A DNA stretch of 64,000 bases from Alphaproteobacteria bacterium (GTDB lineage: Bacteria > Pseudomonadota > Alphaproteobacteria > Micropepsales > Micropepsaceae), in NCBI GenBank assembly GCA_017308375.1, contig JAFKEW010000045.1, forward strand, positions 1 to 64,000. Direction: 5' to 3'. Position numbers and translations under genes: made by a program. The notes below the pieces were generated by a model, which was not told the origin of the DNA, did not search any database, and saw only the letters and a program-made list of their open reading frames with translations. Of this stretch, positions 43,004-52,033 are shown piece after piece. Numbering within the stretch: the stretch's first letter is position 1; every line of letters begins with the position of its first letter.

Positions 43004-44647
43004 TCAGAATTTGATTTTCGCGCGCGAAACCAGCGACAGCGCGTTGGTGCCGGTCTGCCCTTGCAGGTTCATCTGATAGGCTGCATTGGCCTGAAGCGCC
43101 AGCGCGCCATCCATGAACGTGGTCACGTAACCAAGTTCGATATCGGTTTCCGGCTTTGCCGTGGCGAGCGAAATGCGGTCGAGCGCGCTGTTCAGCGCAC
43201 TGCGATCAACCGCGCCGAGATCGACGGCACCGGCATAGATCTGAATCGGCCGCGTCACCGCAAAACCCAATGAGTCATCGCCGAACAGGCCATGCTTGGC
43301 GACCGCGATGCCGTAGGCGCGGCTGTGCAGATTGCCGGCCGACCGGATCAGGTTGGACGGCTTCAGATCAAGCTGGGTCACGCCCTCGCTATAGGACGCT
43401 GTCGTAACCCAGCCATCGCCGAACCCGACACGGGCGGAAACGCCCAACGCCGAAGTGCTTGCCCGGTCCGCAACGGAAAGCGCAGGCGGCACGAAATTGC
43501 CCAGAAGACCGTTACGCTCCGTCGTCCGGGAGGCAACAAGGCCAAGGCCGCCCCAATCGGCAAACTGCCACGACAGTCCCGCGACACTGGCCTGCCCGGC
43601 ACGCAGATCGCGCACAGCGCGCTGCGAATCGAGTTGATCCAGCAGGGCGTAGCTATCCACCGCAAATGGATCGCGCGATGGCGTCAGCTCCGCCTGGCCC
43701 AGGCGCAACTGTACGGAATCGGACAAAGCGAGTGTGCCGCCGACATAGGCCGCGCCATTGGAAAGCGAGACATAAGGCGAATTCACCGCATTTGCCGCCA
43801 TGAACAGCCCGTCATAGGCCGGACTGGCCGATGCGTCATAGGCATTGACCCGGCCCGCCATATCGAGATTGAAGCCGAGGTTGAGGTTGACCCCCGGCAG
43901 GACCGGTGCAGACACGGCCACGTCCCGCAACGCGTAGAGGTTGCGGTCCGATTTCAGATACAGACTTGAAATCAATTCCGGTGTCGTCATCCGCACGGCA
44001 TAGCCCGAGGCATAAACCGGACCGGACGGCCCGTTCACGCCAACAGCAAAAGGCATCACGGCACTGAACTGGTTGGCGACCAGATTGAGCATATCGTTGC
44101 CGCGGAGGCGCGCGGCCGCATCGAGATCGGCACTGAACGCAGACCCGGGCGCCGCTGTCAGCCCGCGCCGGAGAAGCGGCAAACCTGTATCGCCAGCCAC
44201 CGAAACACCGGACTTCACCGCAAGGGTCGAAAGCGGAAGCGACGGCGCCTGTCCGACAAAGGGCGTTGCGGCGCGGAGGACGTTCAGGGCCGCGCGATTG
44301 TCGAGCCCGCCGGATGAGGCCGCAGGCGCACGATCGCGCAACAAGGCATCAACGACCTCCCCCGCATTCAGATGGGGCAATTGGTCGACCGTTAGCGTAT
44401 AGGCCCCGGCCGGTGCACCGGTCAGCGCGCCATAGCCCGGACGTAACCGTTCCGCCCCGACCCTGAGCGGCTGCGGCGCATCCAGAATTACTGGTTGCAA
44501 AAGCACGAAATTTCGCGGCGCGGCCGCATCGGCCGCCTGTGAAGGATCGGCCGCAGCAGGGGGCGCAGCAAACGCGACAGTGGAACCGCCAAGCAGCAGC
44601 AACGCGCCTGCAGCGAAACCAGCCATCCGTTGTGAAAACCGACCCAT
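43004..44647 (-). CDS. Outer-membrane beta-barrel protein, autotransporter-barrel-like
   Basis: From the ATG at 44647, six bases after GGGGT, the protein has 547 residues. It has a signal peptide ending TVAFA|APPAA, an Ala/Pro-rich start, and then repeated amphipathic strands to the C-terminus, which ends in KIKF, the terminal phenylalanine signal for barrel assembly. The stretch SRAYGIAVAKHGLFGDDSLG and VTRPIQIYAG resembles the last third of barrels found in alphaproteobacterial S8-protease autotransporters, but no protease catalytic motif is present upstream. The function is unknown; it could be a porin or an autotransporter barrel that lost its passenger. Its longest frame runs on to 45025, antisense to the next gene, and that part is discounted. 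Confidence 0.7.
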   Translation of the reverse strand: MGRFSQRMAGFAAGALLLLGGSTVAFAAPPAAADPSQAADAAAPRNFVLLQPVILDAPQPLRVGAERLRPGYGALTGAPAGAYTLTVDQLPHLNAGEVVDALLRDRAPAASSGGLDNRAALNVLRAATPFVGQAPSLPLSTLAVKSGVSVAGDTGLPLLRRGLTAAPGSAFSADLDAAARLRGNDMLNLVANQFSAVMPFAVGVNGPSGPVYASGYAVRMTTPELISSLYLKSDRNLYALRDVAVSAPVLPGVNLNLGFNLDMAGRVNAYDASASPAYDGLFMAANAVNSPYVSLSNGAAYVGGTLALSDSVQLRLGQAELTPSRDPFAVDSYALLDQLDSQRAVRDLRAGQASVAGLSWQFADWGGLGLVASRTTERNGLLGNFVPPALSVADRASTSALGVSARVGFGDGWVTTASYSEGVTQLDLKPSNLIRSAGNLHSRAYGIAVAKHGLFGDDSLGFAVTRPIQIYAGAVDLGAVDRSALNSALDRISLATAKPETDIELGYVTTFMDGALALQANAAYQMNLQGQTGTNALSLVSRAKIKF

Positions 44648-44930
44648 TCTACCCCGCCGTGCGGACAAGCCCAGCTTTGATACAAATATCCACTTCAAGA
44701 TTATCAGATCAGCCCCGCCAATCAACGCGCGAAGCCGCAGATTCTGTGCCTTTTCCGTCACAGGATGGACGAGACTGAATGGCAAATTTTTTAACCAATC
44801 CACTGCCGCTGGCAAGATCGTTGCGCAGTCTTTGCCGCCGTACTTCGCAACTGCAAAATCATGCCGCATTCGTTTGACGATTTCGTCTGGCCGGTAGACG
44901 CCAGGGCGATTGCACCGTAATGAGGCCAAT
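44648..44930. other. Divergent intergenic region
   Basis: 283 bases between the barrel gene and the hydrolase gene. No protein gene or RNA was recognised. It must hold both promoters; an A/T-rich patch (ATTTTTTAACC near 44787) is the only landmark. Confidence 0.4.
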
Positions 44931-45659
44931 ATGGCGCAGAATTCCACTACTCCAAATTCTCTGGCCCCAAATTCTTCGGCCCCAAATTCTCCGGCCTCAC
45001 CCCTGCCGATTTCAGCCATCGTCATTCCGGTGACGCCTTATCAGCAAAATTGCAGCCTGGTCTGGTGCACCCAGACCATGCGGGGCGCGGTGATCGACCC
45101 CGGCGGCGAGTTGGAACGCATCCGCAACGTCGCCGCCGAACGGGGTGTCACGATCGAAAAAGTCCTGCTGACTCATGGGCATCTCGATCACGCGGGCGGC
45201 GCGACGGGGCTTGCCCGGGTCTTGAACGTGCCGATCGAGGGGCCGCATCAGGACGACCTCTTCCTGCTGGAAGACCTGAGCCGTCACGCCAAAAGACCCG
45301 GCTTTTCGGAAAGCGAAAGCTGCCAGCCGGACAGGTGGCTGGCCGATGGCGACACTGTAACATTCGGGGCTGCCGAGCTGGGCGTGCGCCATTGCCCCGG
45401 GCACACACCGGGTCATGTCGTGCTCTACCACGCCGGTGCCAAGATCGCCTTCGTGGGCGACGTGTTGTTCGCAGGCTCCGTCGGGCGGACCGATTTTCCC
45501 AAAGGCAATCACGCCCAACTGGTCGATTCCATTACCACGCGGCTGTGGCCGCTGGGCGATGAGATGCGCTTCGTGCCCGGCCATGGGCAGATGTCGAACT
45601 TCGGCTGGGAGCGCAAGACCAATCCTTACGTCTCGGACCTGGCGCTTGGCCGGGATTGA
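44931..45659 (+). CDS. Metallo-beta-lactamase-fold hydrolase, glyoxalase II-like
   Basis: A 242-residue zinc hydrolase. An unusual low-complexity lead (about residues 4-24, repeated Pro-Asn-Ser-x-Ala) precedes the MBL core, which begins IPVTPYQQNCSLVWC. The metal motif THGHLDHAGG is followed by HCPGHTPGHVVLYH, VGDVLFAGSVGRTDFP and VPGHGQMSNFG, the order of small glyoxalase II-like thioesterases (YcbL type). The substrate is probably a thioester, but this is not certain. The ATG follows GAGG by seven bases; a start 21 bases earlier is possible. Both ends of the gene sit in 15-bp tandem repeats, those at the 5' end being coding. Confidence 0.85.
   Translation: MAQNSTTPNSLAPNSSAPNSPASPLPISAIVIPVTPYQQNCSLVWCTQTMRGAVIDPGGELERIRNVAAERGVTIEKVLLTHGHLDHAGGATGLARVLNVPIEGPHQDDLFLLEDLSRHAKRPGFSESESCQPDRWLADGDTVTFGAAELGVRHCPGHTPGHVVLYHAGAKIAFVGDVLFAGSVGRTDFPKGNHAQLVDSITTRLWPLGDEMRFVPGHGQMSNFGWERKTNPYVSDLALGRD
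44952..44996. repeat. 15-bp tandem repeat, three copies, inside the hydrolase N-terminus
   Basis: Units CCAAATTCTYYGGCC at 44952, 44967 and 44982 differ only at the two pyrimidine positions and encode Pro-Asn-Ser-x-Ala blocks. As a multiple of three, copy changes keep the frame. Confidence 0.8.
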
Positions 45660-45663
45660 AATC

Positions 45664-45723
45664 CCTGCCCGCAATTTGCCTGCCCGCAATTTGCCTGCCC
45701 GCAATTTGCCTGCCCGCAATTTG
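45664..45723. repeat. 15-bp tandem repeat, four perfect copies
   Basis: CCTGCCCGCAATTTG repeats at 45664, 45679, 45694 and 45709 without a mismatch, beginning five bases after the hydrolase stop. Perfect identity suggests recent expansion. It lies in the short gap before the fadJ-like gene. Confidence 0.9.
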
Positions 45724-45818
45724 ATTGCGTAAAACGGGTGCCGGACGATTGCATCTGGACTCTTCGTGCGCCGCATGATTTTTCGTCACGTAGCGAAATT
45801 GCCTCAAAAGGATACCCC

Positions 45819-47900
45819 ATGACCGCCATCAATCCCGTAGCCGATCTTTCGCGTGACGGCGACATTGCCGTGCTGACGCTCAACTCGCCGCCGGTCAACG
45901 CGCTGTCTGCGAATGTGCGGGACGGACTGGCCGAAGGTTTCAAACAAGCCATTGCCGACAAGGACGCAAAGGCCATCGTTCTGATTTGCGAGGGGCGGAC
46001 CTTTATTGCCGGTGCCGACATTTCCGAATTCGGCGGCGCGATGAAGGGGGCGAGCCTGCACGATGTGCAGGCCGCGATGGAAAATTCGCCAAAGCCGGTG
46101 GTGGCTGCCATTCATGGCACCGCATTGGGCGGCGGGCTGGAAGTGGCCTTGTGCGCCCACTACCGCGTGGCGGTGCCGAGTGCGAAATGCGGCCTTCCGG
46201 AAGTGAATATCGGCCTTCTGCCCGGCGCGGGCGGCACCCAGCGCCTGCCGCGCATCGCAGGCGTGGAGAAGGCGCTTGAAATGGTGACGAGCGGCCAGCA
46301 CGTGCCTGCCAAGGAATGCCTTGCGATGGGGCTGATCGACGAAATCGTGCCGGAAGGCAGCTTGCGCGACGGCGCGATTGCATTTGCCCGCAAGATCGTG
46401 GCCGAGAAGCGGCCGCTGGTGAAAGTGCGCGAAAACAACGCCAAGGTCGAAGCCGCGCGCGGTAAACCGGAAATCTTCCAGAATTTCCGCAAAGCCAATG
46501 CCCGCAAATTCCGCGGCTTCATGGCGCCGGAATACAACATCCGCTGCATCGAAGCGGCCGTGAACCAACCCTTTGAAGAAGGCCTTGCCACCGAACGCAA
46601 GCTGTTCGGCGAAGTGATGACCGGCCCGCAATCGGCGGCCCAACGCTATGCCTTCTTCGCAGAGCGGCAATGCAACAAGATTCCCGATGTGCCAGCCGAA
46701 ACCCCGACCATCCCGGTGAAGAAGGTGGGCGTCATCGGCGCCGGTACCATGGGCGGCGGCATTTCGATGAATTTCGCCAATGCCGGCATTCCGGTGACCA
46801 TTGTCGAAGTGAAAAAGGACGCGCTGGAGCGCGGGCTTTCCGTCGTCCGCAAGAATTACGAGAACAGCGCCAAGCGCGGCCGCTTCACGATGGAAGACGT
46901 CGAAAAGCGCATGGGTCTTCTGAAGGGTTCGCTGAACCTTGAAGATCTTGCCGATTGCGATCTGATCATCGAAGCGGTGTTCGAGCGCATGGACATCAAG
47001 AAGGACGTGTTTGCGAAGCTGGACAAGATCGCCAAACAGGGCGCGATCCTGGCCAGCAACACCTCCTATCTCAATATCGACGAGATCGCATCCGCCACCA
47101 AACGGCCGGAATCGGTGATCGGCCTGCACTTCTTCTCGCCCGCCAATGTGATGCGGCTTCTGGAGATCGTGCGCGGCGAAAAAACCACGAAAACCGTGAT
47201 CGCCACTGCGATGCAGCTTGCCAAGAAGATCGGTAAGGTCGGCGTTCTGGTCGGCGTGTGTCCGGGCTTTGTCGGCAACCGCATGCTGGCGCAGAGAAGC
47301 CGCGAAGCACAGAAAATGATCCTGGAAGGCGCGATGCCGTGGGATGTGGACCGCGTGCTCTACGATTTCGGTTTCCCGATGGGCCCCTTCGCGATGGGGG
47401 ATCTCGCCGGCCTCGACATCGGCTGGGTCAAGGAGAATTCCAGGGGCGAAACCCTGCGCGACGTGCTGTGCGAAATGGACCGCCGCGGCCAGAAAACGGG
47501 CGCAGGCTATTACGACTATGACGAAAACCGCAAGGCCACGCCCTCGCCCATCACCGAAAAGATCATCAAGGACTTCATGGCGAAGGCAGGCACCAACCCG
47601 CGCACCATCTCGGACGAGGAAATCCTCGAGCGCAGTATTTTTCCGATGATCAACGAAGGCGCGAAAATTCTGGAGGAAGGCAAGGCCATCCGGGCATCCG
47701 ACATCGATACGGTGTGGATCAACGGCTATGGCTGGCCGGTCTATCGCGGCGGGCCGATGTACTACGCCGACCAGATCGGCCTCGACAAAGTGCTGACGAA
47801 GATGAAGGCCTATCAGGCGCAAATGGGCGACGCCTTCAAGCCCGCAGCGCTTCTGGAAAAGCTGGTTGCCGAAAAGAAGAAATTTGCGGACCTCCGCTGA
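45819..47900 (+). CDS. fadJ: Bifunctional enoyl-CoA hydratase / 3-hydroxyacyl-CoA dehydrogenase
   Basis: The 693-residue protein catalyses two middle steps of beta-oxidation. The N-terminal crotonase domain (about 1-280) has the oxyanion-hole motif HGTALGGGLEVAL and the Glu-bearing GLPEVNIGLLPGAGGTQRLP. The dehydrogenase domain (from about 300) starts with the NAD site VGVIGAGTMGGGISM and carries SNTSYLNIDEIA, GLHFFSPANVMRLLEIV and the VCPGFVGNRML hinge, then a repeated C-terminal domain. This is the short trifunctional-alpha-like form of alphaproteobacteria rather than E. coli FadB. AAAGGA precedes the ATG. The thiolase gene follows after 15 bases, so the pair forms a classic operon. Confidence 0.93.
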   Translation: MTAINPVADLSRDGDIAVLTLNSPPVNALSANVRDGLAEGFKQAIADKDAKAIVLICEGRTFIAGADISEFGGAMKGASLHDVQAAMENSPKPVVAAIHGTALGGGLEVALCAHYRVAVPSAKCGLPEVNIGLLPGAGGTQRLPRIAGVEKALEMVTSGQHVPAKECLAMGLIDEIVPEGSLRDGAIAFARKIVAEKRPLVKVRENNAKVEAARGKPEIFQNFRKANARKFRGFMAPEYNIRCIEAAVNQPFEEGLATERKLFGEVMTGPQSAAQRYAFFAERQCNKIPDVPAETPTIPVKKVGVIGAGTMGGGISMNFANAGIPVTIVEVKKDALERGLSVVRKNYENSAKRGRFTMEDVEKRMGLLKGSLNLEDLADCDLIIEAVFERMDIKKDVFAKLDKIAKQGAILASNTSYLNIDEIASATKRPESVIGLHFFSPANVMRLLEIVRGEKTTKTVIATAMQLAKKIGKVGVLVGVCPGFVGNRMLAQRSREAQKMILEGAMPWDVDRVLYDFGFPMGPFAMGDLAGLDIGWVKENSRGETLRDVLCEMDRRGQKTGAGYYDYDENRKATPSPITEKIIKDFMAKAGTNPRTISDEEILERSIFPMINEGAKILEEGKAIRASDIDTVWINGYGWPVYRGGPMYYADQIGLDKVLTKMKAYQAQMGDAFKPAALLEKLVAEKKKFADLR

Positions 47901-47915
47901 GAAAGGATTTTTGAG

Positions 47916-49076
47916 ATGCGTCAAGCTGTAATTGTTTCCTATGCGCGCACCGGACTGGCGAAGGCCGCCCGTGGCGGTTTCAACGACACCTCCAACATGA
48001 CCATGCTGGGTCATGCCATCGAACACGCCGTCAAGCGTTCCAAGGTCGATCCGGCGGAGGTTGAGGATGTGGTCGCGGGCTGTGTTGCCGCCTCAGGCAA
48101 TGTGGCGCGCGCTGCCGCCCTTCTGGCCGGGTTGCCGGTGACGACCGCCGGTTCGACGGTCAACCGTGCCTGTTCTTCCGGCCTGAACGCGATTGCCAAC
48201 GCTGCGCGCTACATCACCGAGGATGGTGCGGACATCGTGGTTGGCTGCGGCGTCGATTCCATCACCTTCCAGGGTGGCGGCGGCGGCGGCAAGGAGCCGC
48301 GGCTGACCGAGATGTATCCCGATTTCTGGATGCCGATGATCGACACCGCGGACGTTGTGGCCGCGCGCTACAAGATCAGCCGCGAATATCAGGATGAATA
48401 TTCGCTGGAATCGCAGCGGCGCATGGCCGCCGCCCAGCAGGCCGGAAAGTTCAAGGACGAGATCATTCCGGTGAAGACCAAAATGAAAAAGGTCAACAAG
48501 GAGACGAAGGAAGAAACCATCGTCGACTACACAGTGGACCGTGACGAGTGCAACCGGCCGGACACCACATTGGAAGGCCTTTCCAAGCTGGCTCCGGTAA
48601 AGGGACCGGACAAGTTCATCACCGCCGGCAATGCAAGCCAGCTTTCCGATGGCGCGGCGGCTGTGGTTCTGATGGAAGCGAAAGAGGCCGAGCGCCGCGG
48701 CCTGCAACCGCTTGGCGCCTTCAAGAGTTGGGCGATTGCCGGTTGCGAGCCCGATGAAATGGGTATCGGCCCCGTGTTCGCGGTTCCCCGCCTGCTGGCG
48801 CGGCACAATCTGAAGGTGGACGACATCGACCTTTGGGAACTCAACGAAGCATTTGCCAGCCAGTGCCTTTATTGCCGCGACACGCTGGGCATCGACCCGG
48901 AGAAATACAACGTCAATGGCGGTTCCATCGCGATCGGCCATCCCTTCGGTATGACGGGCGCGCGGTTGACCGGCCATGCGCTTCTGGAAGGCAAGCGGCG
49001 CGGTGTGAAGAATGCCGTGGTTTCGATGTGCATCGGCGGCGGCATGGGTGCAGCCGGGCTGTTCGAAATCTACTGA
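47916..49076 (+). CDS. fadA: Acetyl-CoA C-acyltransferase (beta-ketothiolase)
   Basis: The 386-residue thiolase finishes the beta-oxidation cycle begun by its neighbour, splitting 3-ketoacyl-CoA with CoA. The acyl-accepting cysteine is C86 in [11 protein letters not shown]. The second half has [22 protein letters not shown] with the active-site histidine and [13 protein letters not shown] with the base cysteine. An odd run of six glycines ([12 protein letters not shown], near residue 113) and a Lys/Glu-rich loop near 190-205 are visible, both in loop positions. AAAGGA precedes the ATG. A strong terminator follows 24 bases after the stop, closing the operon. The fadA symbol is by function, not close homology. 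Confidence 0.92.
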   Translation: MRQAVIVSYARTGLAKAARGGFNDTSNMTMLGHAIEHAVKRSKVDPAEVEDVVAGCVAASGNVARAAALLAGLPVTTAGSTVNRACSSGLNAIANAARYITEDGADIVVGCGVDSITFQGGGGGGKEPRLTEMYPDFWMPMIDTADVVAARYKISREYQDEYSLESQRRMAAAQQAGKFKDEIIPVKTKMKKVNKETKEETIVDYTVDRDECNRPDTTLEGLSKLAPVKGPDKFITAGNASQLSDGAAAVVLMEAKEAERRGLQPLGAFKSWAIAGCEPDEMGIGPVFAVPRLLARHNLKVDDIDLWELNEAFASQCLYCRDTLGIDPEKYNVNGGSIAIGHPFGMTGARLTGHALLEGKRRGVKNAVVSMCIGGGMGAAGLFEIY

Positions 49077-49099
49077 ACAGCGACAAGCGGAAAAATGCG

Positions 49100-49136
49100 A
49101 AGGCCACGCCCGGCGGGCGTGGCCTTTATCGTTTTT
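49100..49136 (+). terminator. Rho-independent terminator of the fadJ-thiolase operon
   Basis: Twelve perfect pairs (AAGGCCACGCCC at 49100-49111 with 49115-49126), loop GGC, then TATCGTTTTT. This is the best terminator in the window. Confidence 0.88.
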
Positions 49137-49219
49137 CTGACATATCATGATTGCGGGTATCCGTTCATTCTTCACGCGTGTGCCGGTCGCCGCACGCGCG
49201 CCTGTTCAGAGGATGACGA

Positions 49220-50704
49220 ATGTCGAAGGGTTGGTGCGTTGCGGCCGTGTGCGTGGCCGTATTACCGGTCTTGCCAGCGCAAGCCGATGGTGGTGCGCGG
49301 CCGCCGCTTCTGGATGTCGGCAGCAACGGCGTGAAACTGACAGTGGGCGCAGCCACGCCCAATGGAACCCAGCCAAAAAACAGCATTGGCGAAACGGCCT
49401 CGCTTTCGGTTGCACTGCCAAATGGGCAGGCCAAGGTGGAAGGCGGCTTCAGCACCGGCGCGCCGGGCGGTGACGACATGCCATCGGCCACCAACTGGAA
49501 CGGCGGACACATCGGGTTGCACACCAGCCTGGAGGGGCCAGCGCATTCCAGTGTGGAAATCGGGGCGCAAAGCCAATTCCGCAATACGGTGCAGGAGGGT
49601 CAGGCCGTTCTGGCAACCGGAGCAGCGCGCGCAGATATTCTGGAGCAATCGCGGCAGGCGAGCCTGACCGGTAGCATTGCGCCAACCTCCATCGTGAAAC
49701 TGCAGTTCGGCACCACATTGAACCAGGCAACCCAAACGGATGCCCGGCTGGACCTGAACGGCGAACTGAGCCGCAGCCAGCTATCGACCAATACGCAGAA
49801 CAGTTCGGCGGAAGCCACGGTGACACCCGTTCGTGGACTGACCCTTGGCGGCGGCGCCGATTTCGAAACCGTTTCCGCCCAATGGGAGGGCGGCGGGGCG
49901 CCGGGCGACGCCGGCACCTACAGCTATGTCGAACCCAAGGTGCATGCGGGCCTGACACCGATTGACGGCGTGAAGTTGCGCACCAGCTTCGGCGAGGTGG
50001 TCAAACCGCTGAACACGGCAAACTTCGTCGCACTGGCCGCCAATCCGGGCCGGAACAGCGAGCTGACTGTGGCGCCGGAGCAGCAGTGGCAATCGCAAAC
50101 CAGCCTGGACCTGAAGCTGGCGCAGGACGTGGCATTCACCGCGGAATTCACCCGCGCCCAGATCGAAAACGTGACCGAACTGGTGCCGCTGGAAGGCGGT
50201 GGACAGGTACCAGCCAGCGTCGCTTCGGGTACACGCAGCGAATTCCGCGTCAATCTGAACTCCTCGCTGGCAGCGCTCGGGCTGCCACACACCCGGATCG
50301 TGACCAGCGGCGCCTGGCGCAGCTCGCGGATCGAGGACCCACTGACTGCCGAGACACGCCGGCTTTCCGGCGAGATTCCCCAGCAGGCCCAGATCAAACT
50401 GGTGCGCGATTTTCCCGCGCGCGACCTGAAACTGGGCCTGACAGGTGCGATCGCAAGCAAACAAACGCTTTATCAGGCCGCACAGGTTACGCAGATCGAC
50501 AATTCCGGCACGCTGGGCGCCTTTGTCGAATATTCGCCGGGTCCGTTCGCACTGCAGCTCAACATGGATGGCCTCGCCGGCGGCCAGCGCAGCCAGCGCG
50601 ACATTTTCTATGCTGGTTCACGCGGGACAGGAGCGATCACGGACAACATCGTGACCACCACATCAGGTCCGAAAGTGAGCCTTTCGCTGCAACGCACGTT
50701 CTGA
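49220..50704 (+). CDS. TonB-receptor-like outer-membrane barrel without plug domain
   Basis: A 494-residue exported protein: signal peptide ending LPAQA|DGGAR, then alternating short strands and a C-terminal QRTF. The second half resembles the barrel of TonB-dependent receptors, with YSYVEPKVHAGLTPIDGVKL, GEVVKPLNTANFVA, a CYP-unrelated TSGAWRSSRIEDPLTAETRR segment and SGEIPQQAQIKLVRDFP. The usual 120-150-residue plug and TonB box are absent, and the mature protein starts with barrel-like strands. GAGGA lies eight bases before the ATG. The gene stands alone after the thiolase terminator and is convergent with the P450 gene. It may be a passive pore, a scaffold, or a decayed receptor. Confidence 0.65.
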   Translation: MSKGWCVAAVCVAVLPVLPAQADGGARPPLLDVGSNGVKLTVGAATPNGTQPKNSIGETASLSVALPNGQAKVEGGFSTGAPGGDDMPSATNWNGGHIGLHTSLEGPAHSSVEIGAQSQFRNTVQEGQAVLATGAARADILEQSRQASLTGSIAPTSIVKLQFGTTLNQATQTDARLDLNGELSRSQLSTNTQNSSAEATVTPVRGLTLGGGADFETVSAQWEGGGAPGDAGTYSYVEPKVHAGLTPIDGVKLRTSFGEVVKPLNTANFVALAANPGRNSELTVAPEQQWQSQTSLDLKLAQDVAFTAEFTRAQIENVTELVPLEGGGQVPASVASGTRSEFRVNLNSSLAALGLPHTRIVTSGAWRSSRIEDPLTAETRRLSGEIPQQAQIKLVRDFPARDLKLGLTGAIASKQTLYQAAQVTQIDNSGTLGAFVEYSPGPFALQLNMDGLAGGQRSQRDIFYAGSRGTGAITDNIVTTTSGPKVSLSLQRTF

Positions 50705-50713
50705 GTTGTATGT

Positions 50714-51919
50714 TCAGGCCGCCAGCCGCGGGGCCGGGCGATACCGCACCCGCATCTGTTTCGGACCGGAAATGAAACTCGACGCCAGCCATTCCGGGGC
50801 GCCGACAATCTCCAGACCGTCCATCCGCGTCAGCACCTCGGTCAGCACCGCATCGATCTCGATGCGGGCGATGTGCTGACCGAGACAGCCATGCGGGCCG
50901 GTGCCAAAGGCGATATGCGGATTGGGGCTGCGCGTCAGATCCAGCACATCGGGATTTTCAAATTTCCGCGGATCGCGATTGGCGGAAGCGAAATACATCA
51001 CCGCCTTCTGGCCTTCGCGGATCTGTTTGCCGCCAAGTTCGACGTCGTGCCTGGCAGTGCGGCGCATATAGATCACCGGTGTGCACCAGCGCAGCAATTC
51101 TTCCCGCGCGGATGGCAGACGGCCCGCGAGATCGGCCTGCAGCCAGGCCAGTTTCTCCGGCCGCTCAAGCAACGCGATCAATCCTGACGACAGCAGATTG
51201 CGCGTCGTATCCCCACCCGCATCGACTAACAGAAGGAAGAAGAGCAGGAACTCAATATCGTCGAGGCGTTTGCCATCGACCTCCGCCTGCAGCAGCTTGG
51301 TGGCGAGATCGTTCGACGGCCGTGCGCGTTTTTCCGCGATCACGCCGCGGCCATATTCGAACATTTTCTGCAACGCGCCCAATTGCGTGCCCGGCGGCAG
51401 GGCCTGCGGCGCGGTGTGGATAATTTCGGTCAGCTTGTAGAGTTCACGCCCGTCATCAAGCGGCAGGCCCATCAGTTCCGCGATTACAAAAGACGGCATT
51501 TCACCGGCAATATCGGAGACGAAATCGCATTCGCCACGCTCGATCACCGCATCGACGATGCGCCGCGCCAGCGCCTGCATCCGCGGTGTGCGCGGTGTTG
51601 CGGCCGGCTGGGTAAATTCATTGCGGATCAGCTTGCGATAGGCGGTGTGCTGCGGCGGGTCCATCATCAGCATCATCTTGTAGCCACCGAAACTCTGCTG
51701 CTGATCCGGCGCATCCTGAATCATGATGGTGGGCTCGGACGAAAAAGCCTGAAAATTCCGGTCCACGCTGTAGACATCATCATAGCGGGTGACGGCCCAG
51801 AAACCGGGACCATCAGGTTCTTCGTGCCAGTGGACAGGATCGTTTTCCCGCAGCCAGGCATATTGGTCGAAGGGGTGGCCGGCAGCGAAGCTGGCCGGAT
51901 CATAGAGGTCGATCTTCAT
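50714..51919 (-). CDS. Cytochrome P450
   Basis: A soluble bacterial P450 of 401 residues that should hydroxylate a hydrophobic substrate with electrons from a ferredoxin or similar partner, none of which is encoded here. The I-helix AGGDTT is at 234-239, the K-helix EELLR at 273-277, and the heme loop FGTGPHGCLGQHIA has the thiolate at Cys345. The segment YMRRTARHDVELGGKQIREG through SANRDPRKF resembles CYP125/CYP142-type steroid and isoprenoid hydroxylases, but this likeness is by eye. GGGAA precedes the ATG at 51919; the frame opens further upstream without similarity. It is divergent from the acyl-CoA synthetase across 114 bases, probably co-regulated with it. Confidence 0.9.
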   Translation of the reverse strand: MKIDLYDPASFAAGHPFDQYAWLRENDPVHWHEEPDGPGFWAVTRYDDVYSVDRNFQAFSSEPTIMIQDAPDQQQSFGGYKMMLMMDPPQHTAYRKLIRNEFTQPAATPRTPRMQALARRIVDAVIERGECDFVSDIAGEMPSFVIAELMGLPLDDGRELYKLTEIIHTAPQALPPGTQLGALQKMFEYGRGVIAEKRARPSNDLATKLLQAEVDGKRLDDIEFLLFFLLLVDAGGDTTRNLLSSGLIALLERPEKLAWLQADLAGRLPSAREELLRWCTPVIYMRRTARHDVELGGKQIREGQKAVMYFASANRDPRKFENPDVLDLTRSPNPHIAFGTGPHGCLGQHIARIEIDAVLTEVLTRMDGLEIVGAPEWLASSFISGPKQMRVRYRPAPRLAA

Positions 51920-52033
51920 GGTCGTTTCCCGAATATTTTGGCGCGATGATAACAGCGTTTGACGAAGGCGCATGCTTGTCGGACGATAATCCCTCAGAAT
52001 TTCCGCAAATCCATCAGATCGGCGCATTCACAG

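Noticed and set aside
44648..45025. 126-residue N-terminal extension of the barrel protein at 43004
   Set aside because: Antisense to the hydrolase repeats; a signal peptide and ribosome site support the start at 44647.
45664..45723. CRISPR array
   Set aside because: Repeats are 15 bp, directly adjacent and have no spacers.
45804..48026. 740-residue His-rich minus-strand frame
   Set aside because: Antisense of the fadJ-thiolase operon; composition is that of a high-G+C shadow.
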